Assembly: GCA_016783745.1 (NCBI GenBank)
Contig: JADHVZ010000016.1
Location: forward strand, 1 to 42,192
DNA: 42,192 nt
Origin: Candidatus Omnitrophota bacterium
GTDB lineage: Bacteria > Omnitrophota > Gorgyraeia > JAHIPI01
Direction of reading: 5' to 3'
Below are positions 33,878 to 42,123 of this stretch, piece by piece; within the stretch, counting starts at the first letter, position 1; each line of letters begins with the position of its first letter. The notes below the pieces were generated by a model. The model had not been told where the DNA came from and did not search any database. It saw nothing but the letters and a program-made list of their open reading frames with translations. The position numbers and the translations under genes are program-made.

Positions 33878-35317
33878 ATGAAGATACTATTGGTGTCATC
33901 CGAAGTTGCGCCGTTTTCAAAGACAGGGGGACTGGCTGATGTGGCCGGATCCCTGCCAACCGCTCTTCGCAAGCTCGCTAGAGTTGACGCGCGTGTAGTC
34001 TCTCCGCTTTACAGGATGGCGAAAACAAGCGGTTTTAAGATAGAAAAAATAAAAGAAGTCAAAGGTGTGCCCGGATTTAAAGACCTGGCGCCTTTTGATC
34101 TGCTCCAATCTAAAATAAACAGCACGACTTTTTATTTTATAGGTAAAGACGAATATTATGACAGGGATGGGCTTTACGGGACATCGCAAACGGATCATCC
34201 GGATAACCCGCAAAGATTCAGTTTCCTGTGCAGGGCAGCGCTGGCGGCTATGACAGACGTGGAATTTTATCCGGACATAATCCACACAAACGACTGGGAG
34301 ACCGCGTTAATACCTGTTTATAGAAATATCGCCTTGAGTGAGAACCATCCGCTAAAGAAAAGCAAGGTGCTTTTTTCCGTGCATAACCTGGCATATCAGG
34401 GCCTCTTTCCAAGAGAGAAAACCTCTGATATAGGTTTAACGGACCAAGCCTTGGACTCTATCACGCAGTGGGGCAAGGTGAGCTTTATAAAATCGGGAAT
34501 AGTATTTTCTGACGCTATTAATACTGTGAGCAAGAAATACGCCAAGGAGATATTGACCCAGGAATTCGGATGCGGCCTTGAGGGGCTGCTAAAGAATAGA
34601 AAAAATGACTTATACGGGATATTAAACGGAGCTGATTATTCTGACTGGAACCCGGAAACCGACAAACTTATACCTGTCAATTATGATGCCCGCACGTTAG
34701 AAAAAAAGGCGGTCTGCAAAAGTAAGTTGATGAGTGAAATGGGCCTCGACCTTCCCGTAACCGCGCCATTGATCGGATCCGTAGGCAGATTGACGGAGCA
34801 GAAAGGCGTGGATATCATAACTGATTCTATCGATGAGATACTAAACGCCGGTGCCGGGCTGATTTTGCTGGGTAAAGGCGAGGAAAGGTACGAAAGCGTT
34901 CTCAAGCGTGTTGCCGCTGAGAAGGCCGGCAAGGTCGGCATCAGTATTGACTTTAATAACAGGCTTGCCCATATGATAGAAGCCGGGGTCGATATGTTTA
35001 TAATGCCTTCCAGGTATGAACCGTGCGGTTTAAACCAGATGTACAGCTTAAAATACGGGACTATACCCGTAGTAAGGGCGACAGGCGGCCTCGACGATAC
35101 TATAATCGATTATTCCTCCGATCCTGAAAGCGGGAATGGCTTTAAATTTGAAAAGGCTGATGCCGGAGACTTTATCGACACGGTAAAAAGGGCTATAAAG
35201 AGTTTCGGTAATAAAGATGAATGGAGCAGGCTTCAGAGGCGGGGGATGGAGCTTGATTTTTCTTGGAAGCGGTCCGCGCGTGAATATGTGTCTCTCTATA
35301 AGAAGGTAGCGGGGTAA
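33878..35317 (+). CDS. glgA: Glycogen synthase (ADP-glucose), GT5
   Basis: 479 residues. The KTGGLADV motif at 15-22 binds ADP-glucose, and the C-terminal EPCGLNQMYSLKYGTIPVVR segment is the retaining GT-B active-site region. It elongates alpha-1,4-glucan. GH57 glucanotransferase starts one base after its stop, so the two are probably co-translated. A branching enzyme is not in the window. Confidence 0.95.
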   Translation: MKILLVSSEVAPFSKTGGLADVAGSLPTALRKLARVDARVVSPLYRMAKTSGFKIEKIKEVKGVPGFKDLAPFDLLQSKINSTTFYFIGKDEYYDRDGLYGTSQTDHPDNPQRFSFLCRAALAAMTDVEFYPDIIHTNDWETALIPVYRNIALSENHPLKKSKVLFSVHNLAYQGLFPREKTSDIGLTDQALDSITQWGKVSFIKSGIVFSDAINTVSKKYAKEILTQEFGCGLEGLLKNRKNDLYGILNGADYSDWNPETDKLIPVNYDARTLEKKAVCKSKLMSEMGLDLPVTAPLIGSVGRLTEQKGVDIITDSIDEILNAGAGLILLGKGEERYESVLKRVAAEKAGKVGISIDFNNRLAHMIEAGVDMFIMPSRYEPCGLNQMYSLKYGTIPVVRATGGLDDTIIDYSSDPESGNGFKFEKADAGDFIDTVKRAIKSFGNKDEWSRLQRRGMELDFSWKRSAREYVSLYKKVAG

Positions 35318-35318
35318 T

Positions 35319-37406
35319 ATGAAGGCAAAACTTCTGCTTGTATTACATTTTCATCAACCTGTAGGTAATTTTGACGATGTCATAAAGAGGGTGTGCGAGA
35401 GGTGTTATAAACCCTTCCTTGATACGATAGTAAAATACCCGAAGATAAAGTGGAACCTCCATTTATCGGGAAGCCTACTGGAATGGCTTGCGTCGAATGC
35501 TCCGGAGATCACCAATACCGTAAAGGTAATAGTCGAGTCCGGCCAGGCAGAGCTTCTAGGGGGGGCCATGTATGAGCCGATACTGCCGGTTATCCCGGAA
35601 AAGGACAGGATAGGCCAGATAAAAGCGATGCAGCGCTATCTATTGTCGACTTTTAACGTTAAGCCGGAAGGCGCCTGGATATCGGAGCGCGTCTGGGAGC
35701 CTCAACTTGCCTCGAGCCTGGCTAAGAGCGGTATTAAATATCTGATACTTGACGATACGCATCTGTTATATGCGGGCCTGAGAAAAGACCAGACATACGG
35801 ATACTTTGTCTCGGAAGACAACGGCAATATAGTGCGTATATTTCCTTCGGACAAGAAATTGCGGTATACCATGCCTTTTCGCGCTGTCGACGAATCATTA
35901 GACTACATAAAAAACATAGCCTCTAAAACGGAAAATGCGGCGATCACATATGGTGACGACGTAGAGAAGTTCGGTGAATGGCCGCATACCTTTGATCTGG
36001 TCTATAAGGATAAATGGCTTGAGAGGTTTTTAAGCGCCATTATGAAAAACAGCGCGTGGCTGAGCACGCAAAAAATATCCGACCACATGAAGGATTCCGA
36101 GCCGTCCGGGATGGTCTATGTGCCGGCGGCTTCGTATGAGGATATGCTTAAATGGGCCCTCCCCGTTGATGCGAATCTGTCATTACAGAGGATCGAAGAC
36201 CGGATCGAAAGTGAAGGCAGGAAGGATGAGTACCTTCCATTTATAAGAGGAGGATTCTTCAGAAATTTTTTCACGAAATACCATGAAGCGAATCAGATGC
36301 ACAAGAGGATGCTTTATGTAAGCAATCTTCTCGCGGCCTGCGCGGAAAGTGGAGGCCATGAGGCGGCACTCAAAGGAGCATATCAAGAACTTTACAGAGG
36401 GCAGTGCAATTGCGCTTATTGGCACGGTTTGTTCGGCGGTCTTTATCTCTTTCATTTGAGAAAAGCTGTATATGAGCATATTTTGAAAGCGGAAGAGATA
36501 TATGAGGATAGCCTGAAGCACAAGAAGGGAATACGGTTTGAGGTCATGGATTTCGATTCTGACGGACACGATGAGATCATAGCGCAGAATAAGGATATAT
36601 GGCTTTGCGTGAAACCGTCTTCAGGAGGGACTATAGCGGAGCTCGATGTAAAAAAAATATATTTTAACCTTCTTAATGTGATGACCCGCTACAGAGAGTT
36701 TTATCATGAGAATGCCTCGGGTGAAGGCCGATCGAAGATATATTATGACAGCTACAGAAGAGCGATGTTTGTCGATCATTTCTTAGGTGAAAAAACATCC
36801 TTTCGGGGCTTTGAAAAGGGAGTTCATGAGGAAGAAGGGGATTTCATAGACGCGCGATATGATTTTAAGGCCTCAGGCGACCACGGCCGCATAGTGATGA
36901 AGAGGAATGGTACAGCTTACGGGCAAGAGGTCAGACTTTCCAAGGAGTTTATTTTGAAAGGGCCGAGCCTTGAAGCGGTCTATAATATAAAAAACACAGG
37001 AAAGGCCGGAAGAAAATTTCATTTTGCTACGGAAATACCTTTTATAATGCCTGATGCGGCTTCCTGGCGTTATAACTATGTGATAAACGGCGAAGGCCGT
37101 AATATAGACACCGGCGGGGAGGCGGACGGATCAAGCAGCGTGGATATTACCGATGCTAAGAATGAGCTGTCTATCTCAATAGGATTTTCAAAAGAATGTT
37201 CGTTATGGCGGTTTCCTTTGACTACTTTTTCCCGGTGCGAGAAGGGCTTTGAAGAGAACTATCAAGGGTCTCTTATGGTCCCGAATTGGCGCTTTACTCT
37301 AAAATCAGGCGAAAATTTTCGCGTAAAAATCAGCCTTAACATAGAGATAGCGCGTTTTATCGCGGATGCGGCGTCATGGAAAGAAGAGACTTTGATTCGA
37401 TTGTAA
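35319..37406 (+). CDS. GH57 4-alpha-glucanotransferase
   Basis: 695 residues. The GH57 (beta/alpha)7 barrel starts with HFHQPVGNFDD (10-20). The nucleophile Glu123 (WISERVWEPQ) and acid/base Asp214 (YGDDVEKFGEWP) fall at the same positions as in the Thermococcus glucanotransferase. Central and C-terminal beta domains (DUF1925/DUF1926 type, about 310-690) follow, including the GGTIAELDVK start of the latter. It rearranges alpha-1,4-glucans and works with GlgA in building or remodelling glycogen. Its 3' end overlaps the following flavoprotein gene by 31 bases. Confidence 0.92.
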   Translation: MKAKLLLVLHFHQPVGNFDDVIKRVCERCYKPFLDTIVKYPKIKWNLHLSGSLLEWLASNAPEITNTVKVIVESGQAELLGGAMYEPILPVIPEKDRIGQIKAMQRYLLSTFNVKPEGAWISERVWEPQLASSLAKSGIKYLILDDTHLLYAGLRKDQTYGYFVSEDNGNIVRIFPSDKKLRYTMPFRAVDESLDYIKNIASKTENAAITYGDDVEKFGEWPHTFDLVYKDKWLERFLSAIMKNSAWLSTQKISDHMKDSEPSGMVYVPAASYEDMLKWALPVDANLSLQRIEDRIESEGRKDEYLPFIRGGFFRNFFTKYHEANQMHKRMLYVSNLLAACAESGGHEAALKGAYQELYRGQCNCAYWHGLFGGLYLFHLRKAVYEHILKAEEIYEDSLKHKKGIRFEVMDFDSDGHDEIIAQNKDIWLCVKPSSGGTIAELDVKKIYFNLLNVMTRYREFYHENASGEGRSKIYYDSYRRAMFVDHFLGEKTSFRGFEKGVHEEEGDFIDARYDFKASGDHGRIVMKRNGTAYGQEVRLSKEFILKGPSLEAVYNIKNTGKAGRKFHFATEIPFIMPDAASWRYNYVINGEGRNIDTGGEADGSSSVDITDAKNELSISIGFSKECSLWRFPLTTFSRCEKGFEENYQGSLMVPNWRFTLKSGENFRVKISLNIEIARFIADAASWKEETLIRL

Positions 37407-38614
37407 TAGGCGCGGGCCCTGCCGGTATGATGGCGGCCGGACGGGCGGCAGAACGGGGAAGGAGCGTTCTCCTGGTAGAAAAGAACGATCTTCCGGGAAA
37501 AAAGCTGCTTATTTCCGGTAAAGGGCGCTGCAACATAACGAACGCGGGTGATATTGACGATCATCTTGAAGGCTTCGGACGCCGCGGGCAGTTTTTAAGA
37601 AACGCGTTTTCAAGAATATTCAATAAAGAGTTGATGGATTTCTTTCAGGATATGGGTGTAGCCCTTAAGACAGAGAGGGGTAAGAGGGTCTTTCCGAGAT
37701 CCGACCGCTCAAAGGATATCCTGGAAGCGTTAAAAAAATATATACGCAACGGCGGCGTGACAGTTCTTTTAAAAAGCGAAGTAAAAAACGTACTTATTGA
37801 CGGAAGCGCTAAGAAAGTGATACTCGCAAGCGGAGACCAATATAAGGCCGGATCCGTGGCGGTATGTACGGGCGGGTTGTCGTATCCGGAAACGGGATCT
37901 ACGGGTTTTGGATTTGAGATAGCCGAAAAACTGGGGCATAAAGTGATCGATCCCACCCCGGCTCTTGTACCGCTTATCACAAAATCCGTTCTGCCGAAAA
38001 CATGGCAAGGCCTTTCTCTGAAAAACATCGAAGTGACCGTTACCTGCGAAGGTAAAAAGAAAGCCAAAAGGTTCGGTGACCTTATATTCACGCATTTCGG
38101 GTTAAGCGGCCCTGTTATCCTTGATATGAGCGCGGACGTAGTCGATCTTCTTAGTTTAAAGAAGGATGTGTATGTCTCTATTAATCTTAAACCGGCGCTT
38201 AGCCGCAAGGAAGTGGATGAAAGGCTCGTCAGGGAATTTTCCAGGTACTCGAATAAAATGGTTAAAAATGTACTAAGGGAATTGATGCCCCAGAGGATGA
38301 TAGCGGGATTTACGGCACTCTGCGCCTTGAGGGCCGAGGCTAAGACAAACCAATTGACAAAGGCTCAGAGGATGAGGCTTCTTAACGCTCTTATAGATCT
38401 GAGATTCAAGATAAAGGGCAGCAGGCCTATTGAGGAAGCGATCGTGACCAGAGGCGGAGTAGACACGGCTCAGATAAATCCGAAGACGATGGAATCAAAA
38501 CTGATCAAGGGATTATTTTTCGCCGGCGAAGTTATCGATGTAGACGCGAAGACAGGCGGTTATAATATGCAGGCGGCGTTTTCAACCGGATATTTATGCG
38601 GGGATAGCCTATGA
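37376..38614 (+). CDS. HI0933/BaiN-family FAD flavoprotein
   Basis: 412 residues. N-terminal FAD motif GAGPAG (12-17), the family signature LISGKGRCNITN (about 45-57), the FTHFGLSGPVILDMS segment, and a C-terminal VTRGGVDTAQINPKTMESK followed by FFAGEVIDVDAKTGGYN. The family is a putative NAD(P)/FAD oxidoreductase; physiological substrate is unknown for most members. ATG 37376 lies inside the GH57 end. The stop overlaps maf by four bases. Confidence 0.9.
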   Translation: MERRDFDSIVIGAGPAGMMAAGRAAERGRSVLLVEKNDLPGKKLLISGKGRCNITNAGDIDDHLEGFGRRGQFLRNAFSRIFNKELMDFFQDMGVALKTERGKRVFPRSDRSKDILEALKKYIRNGGVTVLLKSEVKNVLIDGSAKKVILASGDQYKAGSVAVCTGGLSYPETGSTGFGFEIAEKLGHKVIDPTPALVPLITKSVLPKTWQGLSLKNIEVTVTCEGKKKAKRFGDLIFTHFGLSGPVILDMSADVVDLLSLKKDVYVSINLKPALSRKEVDERLVREFSRYSNKMVKNVLRELMPQRMIAGFTALCALRAEAKTNQLTKAQRMRLLNALIDLRFKIKGSRPIEEAIVTRGGVDTAQINPKTMESKLIKGLFFAGEVIDVDAKTGGYNMQAAFSTGYLCGDSL

Positions 38615-39204
38615 AAAAAATAATCCTGGCTTCCAGGTCGAAGAGGCGTTCTGCGATATTGAAGAGCTGTAACATACCTCATACAGTGGTTCCGAGCCGG
38701 GTGGCGGAAGAAGAGGGGGATCCCGGCCGGCCCTCAGCCGCCGTGTTGCGTAACGCGCGGATAAAAGCTGAAGCAGTAGCGCGGAAGGGAAAAAAAAGTA
38801 TTGTAATAGGTATTGATACGCTGGTCCTGTTTAAAAAAAAGCTTGTTGGCAAGCCTCGCACAAGGGCCGAAGCAAGAATTATGTTAAAGGCCTTTAGTGG
38901 TAACCGGATATCCGTATATTCCGGCATCTGCGTGATCGATAGCGGCGTGATGAGCAAGGCGTGGGGCTATGATAAGACGACACTCTACATAGAAAAGATA
39001 CCCGGCCGCGATATAGACAAGTATTTTAGGCTTCTCGGGCCTTATGATAAGGCGGGAGGTTTTTCCATAGAAGGCGCAGGTTCGATCGTCTTTGACAACG
39101 TACGAGGCTCATATTTTAACGTTCTCGGGCTTCCGATGTGGAAGCTCCAGGAGCTGTTTCGGAAGATCGGGCTGGATCTACTCGATTATGTAAAGCAATG
39201 TTGA
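38611..39204 (+). CDS. Maf-like nucleoside triphosphate pyrophosphatase
   Basis: 197 residues. The N-terminal ILASRSKRRSAILK corresponds to the Maf ASxSPRR motif (K replaces P), and VIGIDTLVLFKKKLVGKPRT and GPYDKAGGFSIEGAGSIV complete the fold. Maf proteins hydrolyse dTTP/UTP or modified nucleotides as house-cleaning enzymes. The start overlaps the flavoprotein stop as ATGA. The last codons and the TGA lie in a 62-base dispersed repeat (39193-39254), so the native C-terminus may have been replaced. Confidence 0.88.
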   Translation: MKKIILASRSKRRSAILKSCNIPHTVVPSRVAEEEGDPGRPSAAVLRNARIKAEAVARKGKKSIVIGIDTLVLFKKKLVGKPRTRAEARIMLKAFSGNRISVYSGICVIDSGVMSKAWGYDKTTLYIEKIPGRDIDKYFRLLGPYDKAGGFSIEGAGSIVFDNVRGSYFNVLGLPMWKLQELFRKIGLDLLDYVKQC

Positions 39205-39304
39205 TCATTCTCTCGGTCGAATCTTGTTGAGATTCGACACTTCCTCGCGCATTGGCCTCGACCGGATGTCTCGGCACTCCCTCAGACATTACGTCTTCGG
39301 TCGC
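39193..39304 (+). repeat. Dispersed repeat mosaic overlapping the maf stop
   Basis: 39193-39254 matches 15519-15579 in inverse orientation, starting AAGCAATGTTGATC. 39271-39304 (TCGGCACTCCCTCAGACATT onward) matches 15212-15245 in direct orientation. It is the left part of the 367-base gap between maf and the YchF-like gene. Confidence 0.82.
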
Positions 39305-39352
39305 GCGCTCGGTCGCTGCGCAAAAAATCGGGGACGATCCAGAAGGGGATAA

Positions 39353-39478
39353 AATTACAAATTTCAAATATCAAATCACAAACAAATTCAAAATCTCAAA
39401 TTCAAAATTCAAAACAACGTGTTTGGAATTTGATGCTTGTTATTTGTTTGTTATTTGTAATTTGTTATTTGTGATTTA
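39353..39478. repeat. AAATT/CAAAT-word palindrome (module 1, copy B)
   Basis: The left arm from AAATTAC (about 39353) to 39416 includes the 45-base block identical to 25184-25228. The right arm consists of TTTGGAATTTG and TATTTGTAATTTG words to 39478. Confidence 0.85.
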
Positions 39479-39497
39479 CTAACAATTGGATTTTAAA

Positions 39498-39530
39498 CAC
39501 CGAAAACCGTAAACCGATAACCGAAAACCG
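39498..39530. repeat. CCGAAAACCG half-palindrome (module 2, copy B)
   Basis: About four ACCGAAAACCG-like words in the right-arm orientation only. The CGGTTCTCGG arm seen at 25368 and 32672 is missing. Confidence 0.8.
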
Positions 39531-39535
39531 TATAT

Positions 39536-39574
39536 GCGAAATAACAAACAATTCGAGAGCACAGGTAATATATG
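39536..39574 (+). repeat. 35-base conserved element, copy 3 (module 3), containing a start codon
   Basis: GCGAAATAACAAACAATTCG followed by AGAGCACAGGTAATATATG. The final ATG (39572-39574) is the start codon of the YchF-like gene. Copy 2 at 25461 has the same ATATATG end without a gene. Confidence 0.88.
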
Positions 39575-40648
39575 AAGATAGGCATAATCGGATATCCGCA
39601 GACCGGGAAGAAGACCATATTCAGGTTGCTTACCGGTGCAGACGTTCAGAATATGGATGCCGAGAAGCTGAAGGCGCCTCTGAACGGGATCGTAACGGTA
39701 AAGGATCCCAGGTTCGATGTTGTGGTATCGAAGTATTCTCCCAAGAAGAAGACGCTGGCTCAGATAGAAGTGGTCCTTATTCCGAAAGTCGATAAAGAAT
39801 ACATAGAGAGCGGAGATCTTTTCGAACACCTTGGCGACGCGGACGCGATATGCCACATCGCCAGGGCATTTACTGATGACGCCGTATACCATATCGAGGG
39901 TTCTGTCAACGCTGAGCGTGACGTAAATTCCGCAAACGCGGAACTCATACTGACAGATCTTATGTTTATTGAAAAGAGGCTTGAAAAGCTCGATAGGGAC
40001 CTGAAGAAAAAAGGCGGCAATGAGCGTGAAAAAGAGAAACCGCTTCTTTTAAGATTCAAGGGACAGCTGGAAAAGGAATTACCTCTCAGGCTTCTTGCGC
40101 TCACGGATGAAGAGAAAAAGATGATCTCCGGCTATTCTTTTCTCACGATAAAGCCCCTGCTCATAGTGTTGAATGTGGGAGAAGATGACATAAAGAAGGA
40201 AATGCTCTCGCAGAGCGTCATGGAAAAAGGCCGCTTGCATGATATACGTTTTATTCAGGTCTCCGCTAAGATCGAGGATGAGTTAGCGCGTCTTGATTCC
40301 GCGAAGGATAGGGAAGCGTTTTTAAAGGAGCTGGGAATAGAGGAGCCGGCGATCGACCGGCTTACAAGAGCCCTTTGCGAAGCCTTAGGCCTTATTTCTT
40401 TTTTCACGGCAGCGAATAATGAAGTGCGGGCCTGGACCATTCGGAAGGGTTCTACGGCACCGCAGGCCGCGGGCACTATACATAGCGATATGGAGAGAGG
40501 GTTTATAAGGGCGGAAGTAGTCAAATACGAAGACCTTATCAGCCTGGGCAATGAAGGGAAGGTCAAGGAAGCGGGCAAATTAATGATCAAGGGGAAAGAT
40601 TACGTTGTTTGCGACGGTGATATACTGAATGTAAGGTTTAACGTGTAG
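39572..40648 (+). CDS. Degenerate YchF/Obg-like P-loop protein
   Basis: 358 residues. The whole length follows YchF (OLA1): VKDPRFDVVVSKYSPKKK, YHIEGSVNAERDVNSANAEL, and a C-terminal DUF933/TGS domain FFTAANNEVRAWTIRKGSTA to KDYVVCDGDILNVRFNV. But Walker A reads GYPQTGKKT, with lysine in place of the Mg-binding Ser/Thr, and the G3 DxxG segment is replaced by LIPKVDKEYIESGD. The YchF-type NVxE base motif (LNVGEDD) is kept. It probably binds ribosomes or nucleotides without normal hydrolysis; this is inference. No Shine-Dalgarno is visible, and its leader is a repeat element. Confidence 0.85.
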   Translation: MKIGIIGYPQTGKKTIFRLLTGADVQNMDAEKLKAPLNGIVTVKDPRFDVVVSKYSPKKKTLAQIEVVLIPKVDKEYIESGDLFEHLGDADAICHIARAFTDDAVYHIEGSVNAERDVNSANAELILTDLMFIEKRLEKLDRDLKKKGGNEREKEKPLLLRFKGQLEKELPLRLLALTDEEKKMISGYSFLTIKPLLIVLNVGEDDIKKEMLSQSVMEKGRLHDIRFIQVSAKIEDELARLDSAKDREAFLKELGIEEPAIDRLTRALCEALGLISFFTAANNEVRAWTIRKGSTAPQAAGTIHSDMERGFIRAEVVKYEDLISLGNEGKVKEAGKLMIKGKDYVVCDGDILNVRFNV

Positions 40649-40654
40649 GTACAG

Positions 40655-41431
40655 ATGGCTATAGTCCTAAAAGATAAAGTAGTGGTAATAACGGGCGCCT
40701 CCGGCGGTATAGGGCGGGAAGCGGCGGTGCTTTTTGCCAAAGAAGGCGCTTTATGTGTGCTTGCGGCGCGTAGGAAGGAACTGCTGGCGGAATTACGCGG
40801 TAGATTAGCCGGCGGGCCTCAAAAGCATTTAGCCATGGCCACTGATATAGCAAAAGAGGAAGATGTTAAAAGGCTTATAGAGGAAGCATATAAAAGATAC
40901 GGCAGGATAGACATATTGGTCAATAATGCGGCAGTCAGTTATGTAGGCCGGGTGAAAGATATGGACATTGAAAAAGCCGGAACCGCCATCAATATAAACC
41001 TGCTCGGCACTATCAGGATAACGCGCCATGTCCTCCCCTTTATGATAGACAGGCGCGCAGGCCACATAATAAATATCAGCTCGATAATAGGCAAGAGGGG
41101 CGTTCCCTACAGGTCCGTATATTGCGCGAGTAAATTCGGCATGGAAGGGTTTATGGAAAGCCTGCGCGCTGAGGTCATGAAGTATGGTATAAAGGTCTCC
41201 ATAATAAGGCCCCCTTCCGTAAGAACGGATTTTTCAAAAAAAATACAACGGGACAGCGACGTCGATCATCACGCTTTAGATGATATGGGGCCCGGAACTG
41301 TAGCAAGAATGATCGCAGATGTCGCGAAGCGGCCTAAACGGGACATAAATATGGGGATCTTCGCAAAAGGTTTTTTATTTCTAAATGGTGTATTACCCGG
41401 TCTAATGGATAAGATAGTAAGAGAAAAATAA
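40655..41431 (+). CDS. Short-chain dehydrogenase/reductase
   Basis: 258 residues of a classical SDR. Cofactor loop TGASGGIG (13-20), NNAAVS, catalytic Ser142/143, Tyr156 and Lys160 (YCASK). The C-terminal extension FLFLNGVLPGLMDKIVREK is like those of lipid- or ketone-acting SDRs of the DltE/YqjQ kind. Substrate unknown. It starts six bases after the YchF-like stop. Confidence 0.9.
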   Translation: MAIVLKDKVVVITGASGGIGREAAVLFAKEGALCVLAARRKELLAELRGRLAGGPQKHLAMATDIAKEEDVKRLIEEAYKRYGRIDILVNNAAVSYVGRVKDMDIEKAGTAININLLGTIRITRHVLPFMIDRRAGHIINISSIIGKRGVPYRSVYCASKFGMEGFMESLRAEVMKYGIKVSIIRPPSVRTDFSKKIQRDSDVDHHALDDMGPGTVARMIADVAKRPKRDINMGIFAKGFLFLNGVLPGLMDKIVREK

Positions 41432-41438
41432 AAACAGT

Positions 41439-41471
41439 CTCTCCGGAACGCTTATAAAGCGTTCAGGAGAG
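41439..41471 (+). promoter_or_regulatory. 15-bp hairpin upstream of the 41492 gene
   Basis: CTCTCCGGAACGCTT (41439-41453) pairs with AAGCGTTCAGGAGAG (41457-41471) with one mismatch and a three-base loop. It ends ten bases before the AGGAGG of the next gene and has no U tract, so it may be a leader structure, an RNA-processing site or a weak terminator for the SDR. Confidence 0.65.
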
Positions 41472-41491
41472 CCAAACAAGAGGAGGGCAGA

Positions 41492-41731
41492 GTGCCATAC
41501 GATTCAAGCCTGGACAAAAAGATGTTTTATGAAACAAAAGAATTTGAAAGCACCAGAGTCACGGTAGGTGTCTTTTCGTACAATAACGGCGAAAAGAAAC
41601 TGCAGATATCAAGAGAAAATGTAGATCCGGGCGGAGACTGGCGTTTTTCCAAATTAGGCAGGATGAACAAAGAAGAGGTAGGGGCCATTATTCCGTTGAT
41701 GCAGTCCGCGATCGAAAAAATGGGTGAATGA
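41492..41731 (+). CDS. Small PC4/Whirly-like protein (GTG start)
   Basis: 79 residues. The pattern VTVGVFSYNNGEKKLQISRE, DWRFSKLGRMNKEEVGAIIP, then a C-terminal helix resembles PC4-type ssDNA-binding proteins (beta sheet plus helix) seen in bacteria, but the match is by eye only. GTG 41492 follows AGGAGG (41481-41486) by five bases. It overlaps the next gene by four bases. Confidence 0.68.
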   Translation: MPYDSSLDKKMFYETKEFESTRVTVGVFSYNNGEKKLQISRENVDPGGDWRFSKLGRMNKEEVGAIIPLMQSAIEKMGE

Positions 41732-41919
41732 ACCGTATTAAAGAAGAGATAAAGTATGATCTTGTGCGGTCAGCTTTGTTTGTGGCCGGCGTTGTCTGGG
41801 CCGGGAGAAGCGGGGCCGCCAGGATAATAAGGTTATATCTTTATGAAGACGGTGATCAGGCGCTTAGTGCGATTAAGGCACGCTTTCCGGGAATAAAAAA
41901 AGGCGTAGTAAAAAAATAA
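41728..41919 (+). CDS. Small protein of unknown function
   Basis: 63 residues, weakly amphipathic with a short hydrophobic stretch (ALFVAGVVWAGRSGAARII) and a basic tail (PGIKKGVVKK). No family recognised. ATGA coupling to the PC4-like gene suggests a shared function. Confidence 0.55.
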   Translation: MNRIKEEIKYDLVRSALFVAGVVWAGRSGAARIIRLYLYEDGDQALSAIKARFPGIKKGVVKK

Positions 41920-41956
41920 GCCGTCCCTTAAAAAGATTGCAACGCTTTTTAAGAGG

Positions 41957-42085
41957 CGAGGCGTCCGCCAAGAACTTACGTTCGCCGCAGGCGGTCCGCC
42001 TCGAACTAACGTTCTTGGCGAGACCTCGCCGCAGGCGGGTCCGCCTCGAACTTACGTTCTTGGCGAGACCTCGCCGCAGGCGGGC
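41957..42085. repeat. 45-base tandem repeat, GC-rich
   Basis: One shortened and two full units of the pattern GTCCGCCTCGAACTTACGTT followed by CTTGGCGAGACCTCGCCGCAG, with a 45-base period (for example T41995 and T42040). Each unit contains small inverted repeats (GAAC/GTTC, GGCGAG/CTCGCC). The rest of 41920-42123 holds nothing recognisable. Confidence 0.85.
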
Positions 42086-42123
42086 CGCGCTTCAGTTCCC
42101 GGGAAATAAACTATAGCGCTTGT

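Noticed and set aside
41957-42085. CRISPR-like array
   Set aside because: The units are contiguous 45-base tandem repeats without unique spacers, and no cas genes are present.
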